This document shows positions 1-11,251 of a stretch of 64,000 bases of DNA, one piece after another. This stretch comes from Vreelandella sulfidaeris. GTDB taxonomy: Bacteria > Pseudomonadota > Gammaproteobacteria > Pseudomonadales > Halomonadaceae. The notes beneath the pieces are model-generated. The model was given only the letters and a program-made list of their open reading frames with translations, made no database searches and was not told the origin of the DNA. The number at the start of each line of letters is the position of its first letter. Position 1 is the stretch's first letter. A program made the position numbers and the translations under genes. The stretch covers positions 1,674,001-1,738,000 of the forward strand of contig AP019514.1 in NCBI GenBank assembly GCA_007182875.1. Direction: 5' to 3'.

Positions 1-701
1 AGCGGCATCAATCACGCTAACGCCTTCTTCCAGTACGGCGTACAAATTAGCCAACGCCATGCCGTAAGTATCGTGGAAATGCGCCGCTAAATACTCAATG
101 GGCACCTGCCGTCGAACGGCTTCGATCATACGCTTGGCGGCCAGCGGCGTGCCCACGCCGATCGTATCGCCCAGTGACACCTCGTAACAGCCCATCTTAT
201 AAAGCGCGTTAGCCACATCGGCGACTTTGTTCGCGGCAATGTCACCTTCGTAAGGGCAGCCCAGTACACAAGAAACATAGCCGCGAACCCGAACGCCAGC
301 CTCTCGGGCGCGCTCTAAAACAGGCTCAAAACGCGCAAGTGATTCGGCAATCGAGCAGTTGATGTTTTTCTGCGAGAAGGCCTCCGAGGCGGCACCAAAC
401 ACCGCGACCTCTTCAACTCCCACTGACAGGGCATTTTCCAGCCCTTTCAGGTTAGGCGTCAGTGCGGAATACACCACACCTGGCTGGCGCTGAATGTTGG
501 CCATGACCTCAGCGGCATCGCCCATCTGAGGCACCCACTTGGGTGAGACAAAGCTGGCGGCTTCGATATGCGTGATCCCCGCCTTGGCAAGCCGCTCGAT
601 CAAGGCAATTTTAGTCGCGGTCGGTACCATCGCCCCCGGCTCGTTTTGCAGGCCGTCACGGGGGCCATTTCAAATAGTTTGACGGACGTCGGCAGTGCCA
701 T
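1..701 (-). CDS. liuE: Hydroxymethylglutaryl-CoA lyase, 3' end outside window
   Basis: Cleaves HMG-CoA to acetoacetate and acetyl-CoA, the last step of leucine degradation; cytoplasmic TIM-barrel lyase. The readable part shows the N-terminal KLFEMAP..DGLQNEP strand, the [15 protein letters not shown] segment, the NxxGLENAL loop, the [11 protein letters not shown] helix and the [13 protein letters not shown] and [13 protein letters not shown] segments typical of the family. ATG at 701 is preceded by AGGAGC and lies 9 bases after the liuD stop, so it is the last visible gene of the liu operon. A five-G run at 660-664 is one base short of the expected frame (MAPRDGL becomes MAPVTA). Identification by family recall is strong; the C-terminus lies left of the window. 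Confidence 0.9.
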
Positions 702-710
702 GGGGAGCTC

Positions 711-2772
711 CTATTCGCTGGGGACAAAGTCGAGAAGTACTGCACCTTGGCTGACCGTATCGCCCGCCTGGAAGTGGAAGGTTTCCACGCTGCCATCGGC
801 GGGTGCGGTCATGGTGTGCTCCATTTTCATCGCTTCCATCACCATCAGCGGCATGCCTTTTCAACCGCCTTACCGGGCGCCACCAGCAGTGCCACCACCG
901 TGCCGTTCATCGGCGCAGTGAGTGTCGATTCAGCTTCGTGGTGGCCGTGGTCAATCGCATCGATGCGACGCCAGAACAGGCGAGTTTCACCGCTTGGGTC
1001 GGCCATTACCACGACATGGCCGTCACGGCGCGCCTGGAGGCGGCGACGATAGCCGTTTAAAGTAACGGCGACTGCATCGCCAGTGAGCGGCTGCAGGCTT
1101 GCAGTAAGGGTTTCATCACCTATGGTAAGGGTCCAAAGCGATTCGCCTGCGCTGCGTTTACCTTCAACGATGACGACTGCTTCATCGCTATCATCAGCTT
1201 GCACATTGGCTGGGTCGCACAGCGCAATACGAATGGTGTGCGGCGCGTTTAGCCGGAAGCCGTCGTGGCGATCCCAGGGGGAGTCGCTTTCACACTCTTG
1301 GGCGAGCTGGTGTAGGCCGATCAGCGCCGCGCTGGCGTAGGCGTCCATGTTGTAGGTGCGTGGCGCAAACAGCGTCGCTTCGTTGCGTTCAATGAAGCGT
1401 GTGTCCAGTTCCACATTCTTAAAGCCCGGGTGAGTCGCCAAACGCATCAGGAAGGCACGGTTGGTCACCACGCCTTGCACATCCAGTGCCGCCAGGGCGC
1501 GGTTAAGTGTGGCCAGCGCTGCGTCGCGGTCAGGCCCATGTACAATCAGCTTGGCCAGCATTGGGTCGTAGTGCATAGATACCGCATCGCCGCTCTCTAC
1601 GCCGCTGTCCAGGCGCACTTGATCAGCACTTAAACCGGCACCCACTAAATCCAGCGCGAACCGGTTCAGCAGGCCGGTGGCGGGCAGAAAGTCCTGTTCC
1701 GGGTCTTCGGCGTAAATGCGCGCTTCAAAGCTGTGACCGGTGATGGTCAGTTCGTCTTGGCTGCAGGGAAGCGGCTCGCCCATGGCCACGCGTAGCTGCC
1801 ACTCGACAAGATCCTGACCGGTGATCATTTCGGTCACCGGATGCTCGACCTGGAGACGGGTATTCATCTCCATAAAGTAGAACGAGCCGTCCGCATCTAA
1901 TAAGAATTCGACGGTACCTGCGCCCACATAGCCGATCTCCTGGGCGGCACGTACCGCGGCATCACCCATGGCGCTGCGCAGCTCCGGCGTCATTCCGGGG
2001 GCGGGGGCTTCCTCGATCACTTTCTGGTGACGGCGCTGAACGCTGCAGTCACGCTCGAATAGGTAGACTCCATTGCCGTGACGGTCGCAGAACACCTGCA
2101 CTTCCACATGGCGCGGCTGCACCAGGTACTTTTCGATCAGCATGCGGTCATCGCCGAAGGCGGCTTTGGATTCACGGCGGCAGCCCTCTAACGCAGCCTG
2201 AAAACCATCGCTAGATTCCACCACACGCATGCCTTTACCACCGCCGCCCGCGCTGGCTTTAATCATGACCGGATAACCGATCTTGTCGGCTTCAGTGCGC
2301 AGCAGGGCGTCGTCCTGATTATCCCCGTGATAGCCAGGCACCAGTGGTACGCCCGCATTGGCCATGCGCGCTTTGGCGGCGGATTTATCGCCCATGGCAG
2401 CAATGGCAGAAGCGGGCGGGCCAACAAAGGTAATGCCCGCTTCTTCAAGAGCTTTGACGAAGCTGCCGTTTTCGGAAAGAAACCCGTACCCGGGTGGATA
2501 GCACCGGTGCCGGTGCGCTTGGCGGCGTCGATGACCGCATCGATATTGAGATAGCTTTCGCGCGCAGCGGCAGGTCCTAGGCGCACGGCCTCGTCGGCTT
2601 CGCGTACGTGGCGCGCGCTGGCGTCGGCATCGGAGTAGACCGCGACGGTTTTCAGGCCCATCCGGCGGGCAGTGCGCATCACACGGCAGGCGATTTCACC
2701 GCGGTTGGCGACTAACAGCGTGTCAAAAGGCGTCGTGCGAGCGGCGTTTTCAGCTTTTTCGGCTTTTTTCAA
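711..2772 (-). CDS. liuD: 3-methylcrotonyl-CoA carboxylase, biotin-containing alpha subunit
   Basis: ATP-dependent biotin carboxylation half of methylcrotonyl-CoA carboxylase (leucine pathway), working with LiuB. Domains in order: biotin carboxylase (LLVANRGEIACRVMRTARR; ATP-grasp glycine loop KASAGGGGKGMRVV; catalytic EMNTRLQVEHPVTEM), a BT-type linker, and a C-terminal biotinyl domain with MEAMKMEHT carrying the biotinylated lysine. Two single-base losses split it: near 2492 (IHPGYGFLSENG is read as IHPGTGFFPKT) and near 856, which hides the biotinyl domain in another frame ending at 711. About 687 residues once repaired, normal for the family. Sits 15 bases after liuC in the same direction. 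Confidence 0.93.
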
Positions 2773-2787
2773 TAGGGGGTGAATGAC

Positions 2788-3611
2788 TCATGAGCGACGC
2801 TCCGAAGCGTGATGTGTGTTATTAGATTCGACCCAATTCGGGCGGCGCTTTTCAAAAAAGCTGGATAAACCCTCTTGGCCCTCTGGGCTTACCCGCAGCT
2901 TGGCGATGATCTGGCAGGTATGCTCGCGGGTGGCATCAGAATCCGGCGCTTGGGCGACGGTTGCCATCAATGCTTTAGTGGCACGCTGCGCTTGAGGCGA
3001 GCCCGCTAATAGCGTTACCAGCATGGCGTCGATCGCGCTATTTAACGCCTCGTGTTCTACCACTTGATGGGCTAGGCCGAGCGCGAGCGCGGTTGGGGCA
3101 TCCATCACTTCGGCCGTTAGCGCATAGCGGCGCATCTGACGCTCGCCAAGGGCGCGCTGCACATACGGGCTGATGACCGCAGGCGAAAGGCCAATCTTGA
3201 CTTCTGAAAGGCAAAATTTAGCTTTATCCGAGGCAATCACCACATCGCAGCAGGCGGCAGGCCTACCGCGCCACCAAAGGCGGCGCCTTGAACCCGGCAA
3301 AGCGTCGGGCAGGGCAGTGTATCCAGGCCGTGCATCAGTGCGGCAAGCTTGCGGGAATCGGCGAGGTTATCGTCAAGGTCGTAATCGACCATGCGCTTCA
3401 TCCAGTTGAGATCGGCTCCTGCCGAGAAGCTTTTACCTTCGGAACCGAGCACCACCACGCGTACATCGCCTGTTTCAGCAAGCCGATGAAGTTCGTTGAG
3501 TTGAGCGTTTAATTCGGCGATCAGGCTGTCGTCAAAAGCGTTATGCACCTCTGGGCGGTTTAAGGTAAGACGCGCCACGCCGTCTTCGATTTTCAGTGTT
3601 GAATAAGCCAT
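2788..3611 (-). CDS. liuC: Methylglutaconyl-CoA hydratase (enoyl-CoA hydratase family)
   Basis: Hydrates 3-methylglutaconyl-CoA to HMG-CoA. Crotonase fold: N-terminal RLTLNRPEVHNAFDD, oxyanion-hole GKSFSAGADLNWMK, second oxyanion segment GAAFGGAVGLAACCDVVIA, and SEVKIGLSPAVISPYV. The two halves lie in different frames because one G is missing near 3262 (GLAACCD is read as GLPPAAMW). The repaired length of about 274 residues is slightly long because of a Ser/Asn/His-rich tail. It lies between liuB and liuD, the usual operon position, so the assignment to the leucine pathway rests on both motif and context. Confidence 0.92.
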
Positions 3612-3622
3612 GGTAATTGCCC

Positions 3623-5230
3623 CTACATCCTGAACACGCCGAAGCGCGTCTCTTCTACTTCAGCATTCATTGCGGCGGCCAGTGAAAGCCCAAGTACATC
3701 GCGGGTCTGCAGTGGATCAATCACGCCGTCATCCCACAAACGGGCACTGGCGTAATAGGGGTGTCCCTGGTGCTCGTACTGTTCACGGGTAGGCTGCTTG
3801 AAGGCTTCTTCTTCCTCTTTACTCCACTCGCGGCCGTCGCGCTCGTGCTGCTCACGCTTCACCTGAGCCAGTACGCCTGCTGCCTGCTCACCGCCCATGA
3901 CGGAAATGCGTGCATTGGGCCACATGAACAGCAGGTGGGGGTCGTAGGCGCGGCCACACATGCCGTAGTTGCCCGCACCGAAGCTACCGCCAATCAGGAC
4001 GGTGTATTTGGGTACCTTGGCGCAGGCCACAGCGGTGACCAGCTTGGCGCCGTGTTTGGCGATGCCTTCGTGCTCGTACTTGGAGCCGACCATAAAGCCG
4101 GTGATGTTCTGCAGGAAGATCAGCGGTATCTTGCGCTGAGCGCAGAGCTCGATAAAGTGCGCGCCTTTTACCGCGCTTTCAGAAAACAGCACGCCGTTGT
4201 TGGCGACGATGCCGACCGGGTAGCCATGAATATGCGCAAAGCCGGTGACCAGGGTTTCGCCGTAGTAACGTTTGAACTCGTCGAAATCGGAGTCATCGAC
4301 GATGCGACCAATCACTTCGCGTACGTCATAGGGCTTTTTCAGGTCGGTACCGACAATGCCATACAGCTCGGAAGGGTCGAGTTTCGGCGGTTTGGGCGCT
4401 TTCATGGCCAGTTTGCCGCGCTTCTGCCAATTCAGGCGAGAGACACAGGCGCGGGCAAGTTGCAGTGCGTGGGCGTCATTTTCAGCGTAGTGGTCGGCCA
4501 CGCCGCTTACCTTGGCATGAACATCCGCACCGCCCAGGTCTTCGGCGCTGATGCTTTCACCGGTGGCGGCTTTTACCAACGGTGGGCCACCCAGGAAAAT
4601 TGTGCCTTGCTCTTTAACAATGATCGATTCGTCTGCCATGGCGGGTACGTAAGCGCCGCCGGCAGTGCAGGAGCCCATCACCACGGCGATTTGCGGAATG
4701 CCTTCGGCTGACATGGTTGCCTGGTTATAGAAGATGCGGCCGAAGTGGTCGCGGTCGGGGAAGACTTCGTCCTGACGGGGCAGAAAGGCGCCGCCGGAAT
4801 CGACCAGGTAAATGCACGGCAGACGATGCTTGCGGGCAATCTCCTGGGCGCGAATATGCTTTTTCACTGTGAGCGGAAAGTAAGTGCCGCCTTTCACCGT
4901 AGCGTCGTTGGCCACAATCACACATTCAACGCCGGAAACCCGGCCAATGCCGGTGACGACACCCGCTGCAGGAATCTCGCTGTCGTAGATGTTGTGTGCC
5001 GCCAGGGCGGAAAACTCCAAAAACGGTGAGCCTTCATCAATCAAATGATCGATGCGGTCGCGTACAAACAGCTTGCCGCGGCTTACGTGGCGCTCGCGGG
5101 CCTTGGTGCCGCCGCCTTGGGCGATGGCAGCGGTTAGCTTACGCAGGTTGTTCACTTCACCGAGCATTGAGGCTTCGTTGGCTTGAAACACATCGCTACG
5201 CGGATTGACTTGGCTATTAACAGTGCTCAT
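3623..5230 (-). CDS. liuB: 3-methylcrotonyl-CoA carboxylase beta subunit (carboxyltransferase)
   Basis: Transfers the carboxyl group from biotin on LiuD to 3-methylcrotonyl-CoA. Uninterrupted 535 codons, the family's standard length. It carries the N-terminal carboxyltransferase signature ([65 protein letters not shown]) and the C-terminal one ([56 protein letters not shown]). One of the few long genes here without a frame break. Located between liuA (23-base gap) and liuC (11-base gap), so co-transcribed. Confidence 0.96.
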   Translation of the reverse strand: MSTVNSQVNPRSDVFQANEASMLGEVNNLRKLTAAIAQGGGTKARERHVSRGKLFVRDRIDHLIDEGSPFLEFSALAAHNIYDSEIPAAGVVTGIGRVSGVECVIVANDATVKGGTYFPLTVKKHIRAQEIARKHRLPCIYLVDSGGAFLPRQDEVFPDRDHFGRIFYNQATMSAEGIPQIAVVMGSCTAGGAYVPAMADESIIVKEQGTIFLGGPPLVKAATGESISAEDLGGADVHAKVSGVADHYAENDAHALQLARACVSRLNWQKRGKLAMKAPKPPKLDPSELYGIVGTDLKKPYDVREVIGRIVDDSDFDEFKRYYGETLVTGFAHIHGYPVGIVANNGVLFSESAVKGAHFIELCAQRKIPLIFLQNITGFMVGSKYEHEGIAKHGAKLVTAVACAKVPKYTVLIGGSFGAGNYGMCGRAYDPHLLFMWPNARISVMGGEQAAGVLAQVKREQHERDGREWSKEEEEAFKQPTREQYEHQGHPYYASARLWDDGVIDPLQTRDVLGLSLAAAMNAEVEETRFGVFRM

Positions 5231-5253
5231 GGCGCAACCTTGCTGATTTGTTG

Positions 5254-6427
5254 TTAAAGGCTTTCAGTAAACAGTTCGCGACCAATCAGCATCCGCCGAA
5301 TCTCGCTGGTGCCCGCACCAATTTCATACAGCTTGGCATCGCGCAGCAGACGCCCGGTGGGGTATTCATTGATATAGCCATTGCCGCCGAGTAGCTGAAT
5401 GGAGTCCAGCGCGACCTGGGTGGCTTTTTCAGCGCAGTAGAGAATCACCCCAGCGGCATCTTTACGCGAGGTTTGGCCGCGGTCGCAGGCACCGGCGACC
5501 GCGTATAAATAGGCGCGGCAGGCGTTCAGGGTGGTGTACATATCCGCTACTTTGCCCTGCACCAGTTGAAACTCTCCAATCGACTGGTTGAACTGCTTGC
5601 GCTCGTGGATATAGGGCATCACCACGTCCATGGCGGCCTGCATAATGCCTATCGGGCCTGCGGCCAATACGGTGCGCTCGTAGTCCAGGCCGCTCATCAG
5701 TACGCGTACGCCTTTACCTTCCGCACCCAGAATGTTTTCAGCGGGCACTTTGCAGTCCTGGAAAACCAGCTCGCAGGTGTTGGAGCCACGCATCCCCAGC
5801 TTGTCGAGCTTCTGGGCGGTGGAGAAACCGGGCATACCTTTTCGATAATAAACGCGGTGATGCCTTTGGAGCCGGCTTCCGGATCTGTCTTGGCGTAGAC
5901 CACCAGCACATCGGCATCGGGACCGTTAGTGATCCACATCTTGTTGCCATTAAGAATGTAATGGTCGCCATCCTTCTTAGCGCGCAGTTGCATCGAGACC
6001 ACATCAGAACCCGCGCCGGGCTCGGACATGGCCAGCGCACCCACATGGTCGCCGCTAATCAGCTTAGGCAGGTACTTGGCTTTCTGTTCGGGGAGGCATT
6101 GATCTTGATTTGGTTAACGCAAAGGTTGGAATGGGCGCCGTAGGAGAGTGCGACCGATGCGCTGGCACGGGAGATCTCTTCCATGGCAATACAGTGGGCG
6201 AGGTAGCCCATGCCGCTGCCGCCATCTTCTTCTGAGACGGTGATGCCCAACAGGCCCATATCCCCAAACTTCTTCCATAAATCGTTGGGGAATTCATTGT
6301 TGTGGTCGATTTCGGCAGCGCGGGGCGCTATTTCGCTGGCCGCAAAGGCGTTGACCTGCTCGCGCAGCATGTTCAGTTCGTCATCGAGGCCAAAATTAAG
6401 TTCTGAGTAGTGTGAAAACATGGTCAA
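5254..6427 (-). CDS. liuA: Isovaleryl-CoA dehydrogenase
   Basis: FAD-dependent acyl-CoA dehydrogenase that oxidises isovaleryl-CoA to 3-methylcrotonyl-CoA, passing electrons to ETF. Signatures: [19 protein letters not shown] (substrate/FAD region), [19 protein letters not shown], the [22 protein letters not shown] helix and C-terminal [40 protein letters not shown]. Catalytic glutamate expected in [13 protein letters not shown] as in IVD. Two one-base losses break the frame: a C near 6093 and a G near 5838. Repaired length is about 390 residues, normal. First structural gene after liuR. Confidence 0.93.
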
Positions 6428-6512
6428 TCACCTATTGCTAATTATTTATAGTGGCTAGTTATAGTGGTTAGCTGTGGCGGCTAGCCGAGCTGGCGGTATT
6501 TGGAATATCGAC

Positions 6513-6964
6513 TCAGTGCATCGTGGCAGAAGAGGGGGACGAGGACTGATCGGTTGCTCCCGCTCGTTCTTCTTCGTTCTGTTTTTCATGCAATTCTTCC
6601 AGCGCTTGGCGGCAGCGTATCTCCGCGCTTTCAAGTTCTAGTTGCACCATTGTGATGTCTTTCATTTGCTGGTCGAGAGCCGCCCGTCGCTCGGCTATTT
6701 TGCTGAGCATTAAATGCAGCTGCTTTTACTGCCGCTGCGGGTTTCGTCCCAAAGCTCGAACAGTTCACGAATTTCTGCCAGTGAAAACCCCAGACGCTTG
6801 CCACGAATGGTTAGCTTAAGCCGCACTCGGTCTTTGCTGCTGTAAACCCGCGTTTGTCCACGGCGGGTGGGGTGAAGCAACTCCTGATCCTCATAAAAAC
6901 GAATGCTGCGGGTAGTTAAATCAAACTCGTTGGCCAGTTCACTGATCGAGTAAGTTTTGCTCAT
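6513..6964 (-). CDS. liuR: LiuR, MerR-family regulator of branched-chain degradation
   Basis: MerR-type DNA-binding protein of about 150 residues: the N-terminal winged helix (MSKTYSISELANEFDLTTRSIRFY, QELLHPTRRGQTRVYSSKDR) followed by RGKRLGFSLAEIRELFELWDE and a C-terminal coiled coil (SKIAERRAALDQQMKDI). The regulatory and coiled-coil parts are in different frames because one A is missing near 6726 (SGSKKQLHLMLSKIAERR is expected). LiuR proteins are known to control liu operons; here the gene heads the liu operon and a perfect 16-bp palindrome lies 100 bases upstream. Confidence 0.9.
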
Positions 6965-7064
6965 GGTGACGTTCTCTCAAAAGGCGTTGTTCTTAAGGAC
7001 AGTTTCTTAGAATTAGTCCCAAGACATGACACCCATGGAACACTGCCACTGAGGCTAAAACAAG

Positions 7065-7080
7065 TTTACGTTAACGTAAA
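7065..7080. promoter_or_regulatory. LiuR-type operator upstream of liuR
   Basis: TTTACGTTAACGTAAA, a perfect 16-bp palindrome, lies between liuR and livG. Its form agrees with what I recall of the LiuR consensus in gammaproteobacteria. Similar sites occur at 7232 and 12399. Confidence 0.75.
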
Positions 7081-7231
7081 GCGATAGTTGCTAGCAGTTG
7101 AAAAGCGTTGAAATGCCATAAATAGCTGATTTTATTATTTTCGATGCGACTGTTAATTCAGCAAATTATCGTCGATAGACCAAAGTTGTAATTGTATTGC
7201 CATAGCTAGAGTTGCTAGTTTGCACGTACAC

Positions 7232-7247
7232 CTTACGTTCAGGTAAG
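7232..7247. promoter_or_regulatory. Weaker LiuR-like site upstream of livG
   Basis: CTTACGTTCAGGTAAG matches the perfect palindrome at 7065 in 12 of 16 positions and is itself an imperfect inverted repeat with CTTAC/GTAAG ends. It lies about 125 bases before the transporter operon, which suggests shared control. The match is seen; binding is inferred. Confidence 0.45.
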
Positions 7248-7371
7248 GCAGTGGCAGGCGCTTATGCTACTTCATTGATTACCTGTTAAAGAGTCAGCGC
7301 TAAAATAATCAGTACTAAGATAATCAGCGCTGCAACAGTCAGTAATACAACAACAAGAGGCTTGCCACTCT

Positions 7372-8177
7372 ATGAGTGCAAACGATGTCCTTCAGGGACC
7401 TGTCCTCGAAACCCGAGGACTAACCAAAGAGTTCCGTGGGTTTACCGCTGTGGACGACGTCAATCTGCAGGTGCAGGAAGGGCATATCCATGCACTGATT
7501 GGCCCCAACGGCGCAGGCAAAACCACCGTATTTAATCTATTGACCAAGTTTCTACCACCTACCCGCGGCGATATTTTGTACCGGGGAAAGTCGATTACCA
7601 GTAAAAAATCTAACGAAATAGCTCAGTTAGGACTGGTGCGTTCGTTTCAGATTTCAGCGGTTTTGCCCACATGACCGCACTTGAGAATGTGCGGGTGGCA
7701 CTTCAGCGCAAGCTGGGTACCTCGTTTCATTTCTGGAAGTCCGAGAAATCTCTGGACCATCTCAATGAGCGAGCCCTTGAACTACTGGAAGAAGTGGGCC
7801 TGCGCGAATACGCCGATACATTGACCGTCGAAATGCCTTACGGTCGCAAGCGGGCGCTTGAGCTCGCCACGACCCTAGCGCTTGATCCGAGCATGATGCT
7901 GTTGGATGAGCCCACTCAGGGGATGGGGGCAGAAGACGTTGATCGTATCGTGGCGTTGATTAAACGCGTCTCGGCAGGGCGCACTGTCTTGATGGTCGAG
8001 CATAATTTAAGCGTTGTTAGCCGCCTGTGTGACCGCATCACCGTGCTGGCACGTGGCGCTGTACTAGCCGAGGGCGACTATCAAAGTGTGTCGCGTAATC
8101 CACTAGTACGCGAAGCCTATATGGGTAGCGACGCCGATGAAGAGGAAGGGACTGGAAAAGAGGGTGTTGCCGTATGA
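7372..8177 (+). CDS. livG: Branched-chain-type ABC transporter ATP-binding protein LivG
   Basis: Cytoplasmic ATPase of a LivFGHMK-type importer. Walker A GPNGAGKTT at about residues 43-51, LivG-specific LVRSFQISAVF segment, degenerate signature PYGRKRALELATTLA, Walker B MMLLDEPTQGM and switch histidine in LMVEHNLSVV. A T is missing near 7664, so VFAHMTALENV is read as VLPT and a stop. First gene of the operon; its stop overlaps livF by four bases (ATGA). Neighbouring LiuR-like sites suggest induction with branched-chain degradation, so the cargo is probably a branched-chain amino acid or a related acid. Confidence 0.9.
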
Positions 8178-8913
8178 ATACTGCTGAAGCGCAGGCGCCA
8201 ATCGAGAACACCCAAACCCTGGAAATGTTGCGCGTACAGGATCTGCACGCCTATTACGGCGAGTCACATATTCTGCACGGGGTTAATTTTGATGTTAAGC
8301 GTGGCGAGTTGGTAACCCTGTTGGGTCGCAACGGCGCTGGGCGTAGCACCACGTTGAAATCAATCATGAACATGGTAGGGCGTCGCACGGGCTCTATCGT
8401 GATTAATGGTAATGAAACCCTGCAGATGAAGCCGCATCACATTCCTCGCCTGGGGATTGGTTATTGCCCTGAAGAGCGCGGTATTTTTCCAGTCTTGATG
8501 TACACGAAAATCTTTTACTGCCGCCCACGGTTCGCTCGGGGGATGAGTCTTGATGAAATCTACGCCATGTTCCCCAATCTTTACGAGCGGCGCAAAGCCA
8601 GGGTACACGGCTTTCCGGTGGCGAACAGCAGATGCTGGCCATGGCGCGCATTTTGCGCACCGGTGCACGCATGTTGTTGCTGGATGAAATCACCGAGGGG
8701 TTGGCCCCGGTCATTGTTCAGAAGTTAGCCGAAGTGCTGGTTCAACTAAAAGAGCGCGGTATGACCATCGTGCTTGTAGAACAGAACTTCCGCTTTGCGG
8801 CACCGCTTGCGGATCGCCACTTCGTGATGGATCACGGTCAGATTGTCGAGGAAATTAGCGCCGCGCAGTTGCCATCGCGTCGGGAACATCTCAACTCAAT
8901 GCTAGGGGTATAA
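8174..8913 (+). CDS. livF: Branched-chain-type ABC transporter ATP-binding protein LivF
   Basis: Second ATPase of the importer. It has GYCPEERGIF, the signature LSGGEQQMLAMARIL, Walker B MLLLDEITEGL and VLVEQNFRFA. The Walker A reads GRNGAGRSTTLK, with Arg-Ser in place of the usual Lys-Thr; relatives with Arg at this site exist in this subfamily. Three frame changes occur: a T lost near 8488, a G gained (or two lost) near 8541, and a C lost near 8600, so the middle reads nonsense in any single frame. Starts within the livG stop. Confidence 0.87.
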
Positions 8914-9039
8914 AGCACGCACGATTATACGCTCACAACACAAGCGCAAACTGCTCAAAAATTACAAGACTGTTATTAAAAAACAATAAATTGCACGTCG
9001 TTAGACAACAACAAAGGCCCCAAGGGCCAGGAGACGAAT

Positions 9040-10262
9040 ATGACTTTTATGAAAAAACGCTGGCTACCAGCATCGCCGTCGCTGCAGCGTCTAGCCTCGC
9101 TGTGTCTACCGCCCAGGCGGATATGAGCGATGGAGAAGTGCGCATTGGTTACCTGGCCGATATGTCCGGTACGTATCGCGACCTGGCTGGCCCTGGCGGC
9201 TTAACCGCGATGGAGATGGCGGTGGCCGATTTTGGTGGCAGCGTTAATGGCGCTCCGATCGTGATTTCCAGCGCTGATGATCGCAACAGCGCTGACGTTG
9301 GCGCAAACACGGTGCGCGGCTGGATCGACCAGGATAACGTCGATATGGTCGGCGGCTTGGTGGCTTCCTCGGTATCGATCGCGGTCACCAAAGTGCTGGA
9401 AGAGAATAACGGCCTGGGCATTGTGTCCGGTTCAGCGGCTTCTAGTATTACCAATGAACACTGCACGCCCAACCACATTCACTGGGTATACGATACTTAT
9501 CCGCTTGCTAACGGTACCGCTAAAGCGGTGGTTGAACAGGGCGGTGATACCTGGTTCATGCTGACGGCTGACTATGCCTTCGGTCATGCGCTTGAAGCCG
9601 ACGTGACAAAAGTCGTGGAAGAGAGCGGCGGTGAAATTGTTGGCGGTGTGCGCCATCCATTCCCGACTAACGACTTCTCTTCTTATATCCTTCAGGCCCA
9701 AGGCTCGGGTGCCAAAATCATTGGCTTGGCTAATGCCGGTGCGGATACCGTGAATGCAATCACCACGGCCAGTCAGTTTGGTTTGACGCAATCCGGACAG
9801 CAGTTAGCGGGTCTGTTGATTTTCTTGAACGACGTTCACGCACTTGGCCTGGAGGCCACTCAGAATCTGCTGCTCACCACCGGCTGGTACTGGGATATGG
9901 ATGAACAGTCGCGTGAATGGGCGCAGCGCTACTTCGATGAAGTCGGCCGCATGCCGACCATGGTACAAGCAGGTATTTACTCAAGCACCATGCATTACCT
10001 GAAAGCCGTCGAAGCCGCTGGCACCGATGACCCTGAAGCTGTTCGTGCACAAATGGCTGAAATGCCCATCGATGATTTCTTCGCACGTAATGGTCAAATT
10101 CGTGAAGATGGCCGCATGATCCACGATATGTACCTGGCCCAGGTGAAAACACCTGAAGAGTCCACTGGTGAGTGGGACCTTTACGAGATTCTCAGCACGA
10201 TTCCCGCCGAAGAAGCCTACCGCCCGCTGTCTGAAAGCCAGTGCAAGTTGGTGCAAAACTAA
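9040..10262 (+). CDS. livK: Branched-chain-type ABC transporter substrate-binding protein
   Basis: Periplasmic-binding protein (type I, Leu/Ile/Val-binding family). ATG at 9040 follows CAGGAGACG. After restoring one A in the six-A run at 9052-9057 the start is MTFMKKTLATS followed by a hydrophobic stretch and a cleavage site at AQA-DMSDG. The mature part starts VRIGYLADMSGTYRDLAGPGG and includes GLVASSVSIAVTKVLEE, SGSAASSITNEHCTPNHIHW and DYAFGHALE. About 407 residues. It lies between the ATPase and permease genes of the same operon. The exact cargo cannot be read from the sequence. Confidence 0.88.
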
Positions 10263-10314
10263 TTTCCAGACAGCGCTTGGATCAGACAACAATCGCAAGA
10301 GACGTGTAGAACCG

Positions 10315-10337
10315 GTTGGCGGCACATTGCCGCCAAC
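10315..10337 (+). other. Intercistronic hairpin between livK and livH
   Basis: GTTGGCGGCA and TGCCGCCAAC form a perfect 10-bp stem with a three-base loop. There is no U-tract, so it is more likely an mRNA-stabilising or processing hairpin after the highly expressed binding-protein gene than a terminator. Confidence 0.6.
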
Positions 10338-10363
10338 TGCTTGACGGCGAGGAGAGTCGCGTT

Positions 10364-11249
10364 ATGACGATGATATTCGGCGTGCCAATGGCCGTCTTCA
10401 TGGGGCAGCTAACGCTGGGCCTTGTGAATGGTGCCTTTACGCACTGCTTAGCCTGGGCCTGGCGGTCATCTTCGGCCTGTTGAAGATCGTCAACTTTGCC
10501 CACGGGGCGCAATACATGCTGGGGGCCTTCGCCGCGCTGTTAGGCTTTCGTTATCTAGGTATTAATTATTGGCTGGCGCTGTTTTTGGTGCCCTTGGTGG
10601 TCGGTGCGTTTGGGGTGCTTTTAGAGCGTTTTTACTACGCCGGATTGCTCACCTGGACCACCTTTATGGACTGCTTCTGACTTTTGGCCTAGCGCTGATT
10701 TTCGAGGGCACGCTGGTCAACTTTTTTGGTGTTTCCGGCTCACGCTACGCAACGCCTGAAATACTGCAAGGCGGTTTGAACCTTGGTTTTATGTTCTTAC
10801 CCACTTACCGCGCATGGGTGCTGGTCGCTGCTTTGGCCATGTGTCTATTCACCTGGTTTATGATCGAACGCACGCGGTTGGGGGCTTACCTGCGCGCGGG
10901 CACGGAAAACTCGCAGTTAATGCAGGCCTTTGGCGTTAATGTGCCGCTGCTGATTACGCTTACCTACGGTTTCGGTGTTGGCTTGGCAGCGTTTGCTGGG
11001 GTGCTGGCTGCGCCGCTCTATCCGGTATCGCCCACCATGGGGTCGAGTTTGTTAATCGTGGTGTTTGCAGTGGTCGTCATTGGCGGAATGGGCTCGATTC
11101 TAGGCGCGATTATTACCGGCCTGGCGATGGGTATTATCGAAGGAATGACCAAGGTGTATTACCCCGAAGCCTCCAATACGGTGATCTTCCTCGTCATGAT
11201 CCTCGTACTCATGTTGCGCCCTGTCGGGCTGTTCGGTAAGGAGGCATAA
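10364..11249 (+). CDS. livH: Branched-chain-type ABC transporter permease LivH
   Basis: Inner-membrane permease. ATG at 10364 follows GAGGAGAG; translation gives GQLTLGLVNGAFYALLSLGLAV, LLKIVNFAHGAQYMLGAF (the conserved LivH NFAHG motif), the EAA-like AFGVNVPLLITLTYGFGVGL, and a C-terminal helix ending LRPVGLFGKEA. Two one-base losses: a T near 10439 and a C near 10639. About 296 residues with some eight hydrophobic segments, normal for the family. Two bases before livM. Confidence 0.9.
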
Positions 11250-11251
11250 GC

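Noticed and set aside
3761..4711. 316-codon plus-strand open frame opposite liuB
   Set aside because: Lies entirely antisense to an intact carboxyltransferase gene with perfect motifs; its translation has no recognisable domain and only reflects GC-rich codon structure.
8174..8913. livF as a true pseudogene
   Set aside because: All ATPase motifs survive and shifts sit in homopolymers, as in essential genes here.
9277..9564. Alternative plus-strand frame inside livK
   Set aside because: The livK frame is continuous and carries the family motifs here.
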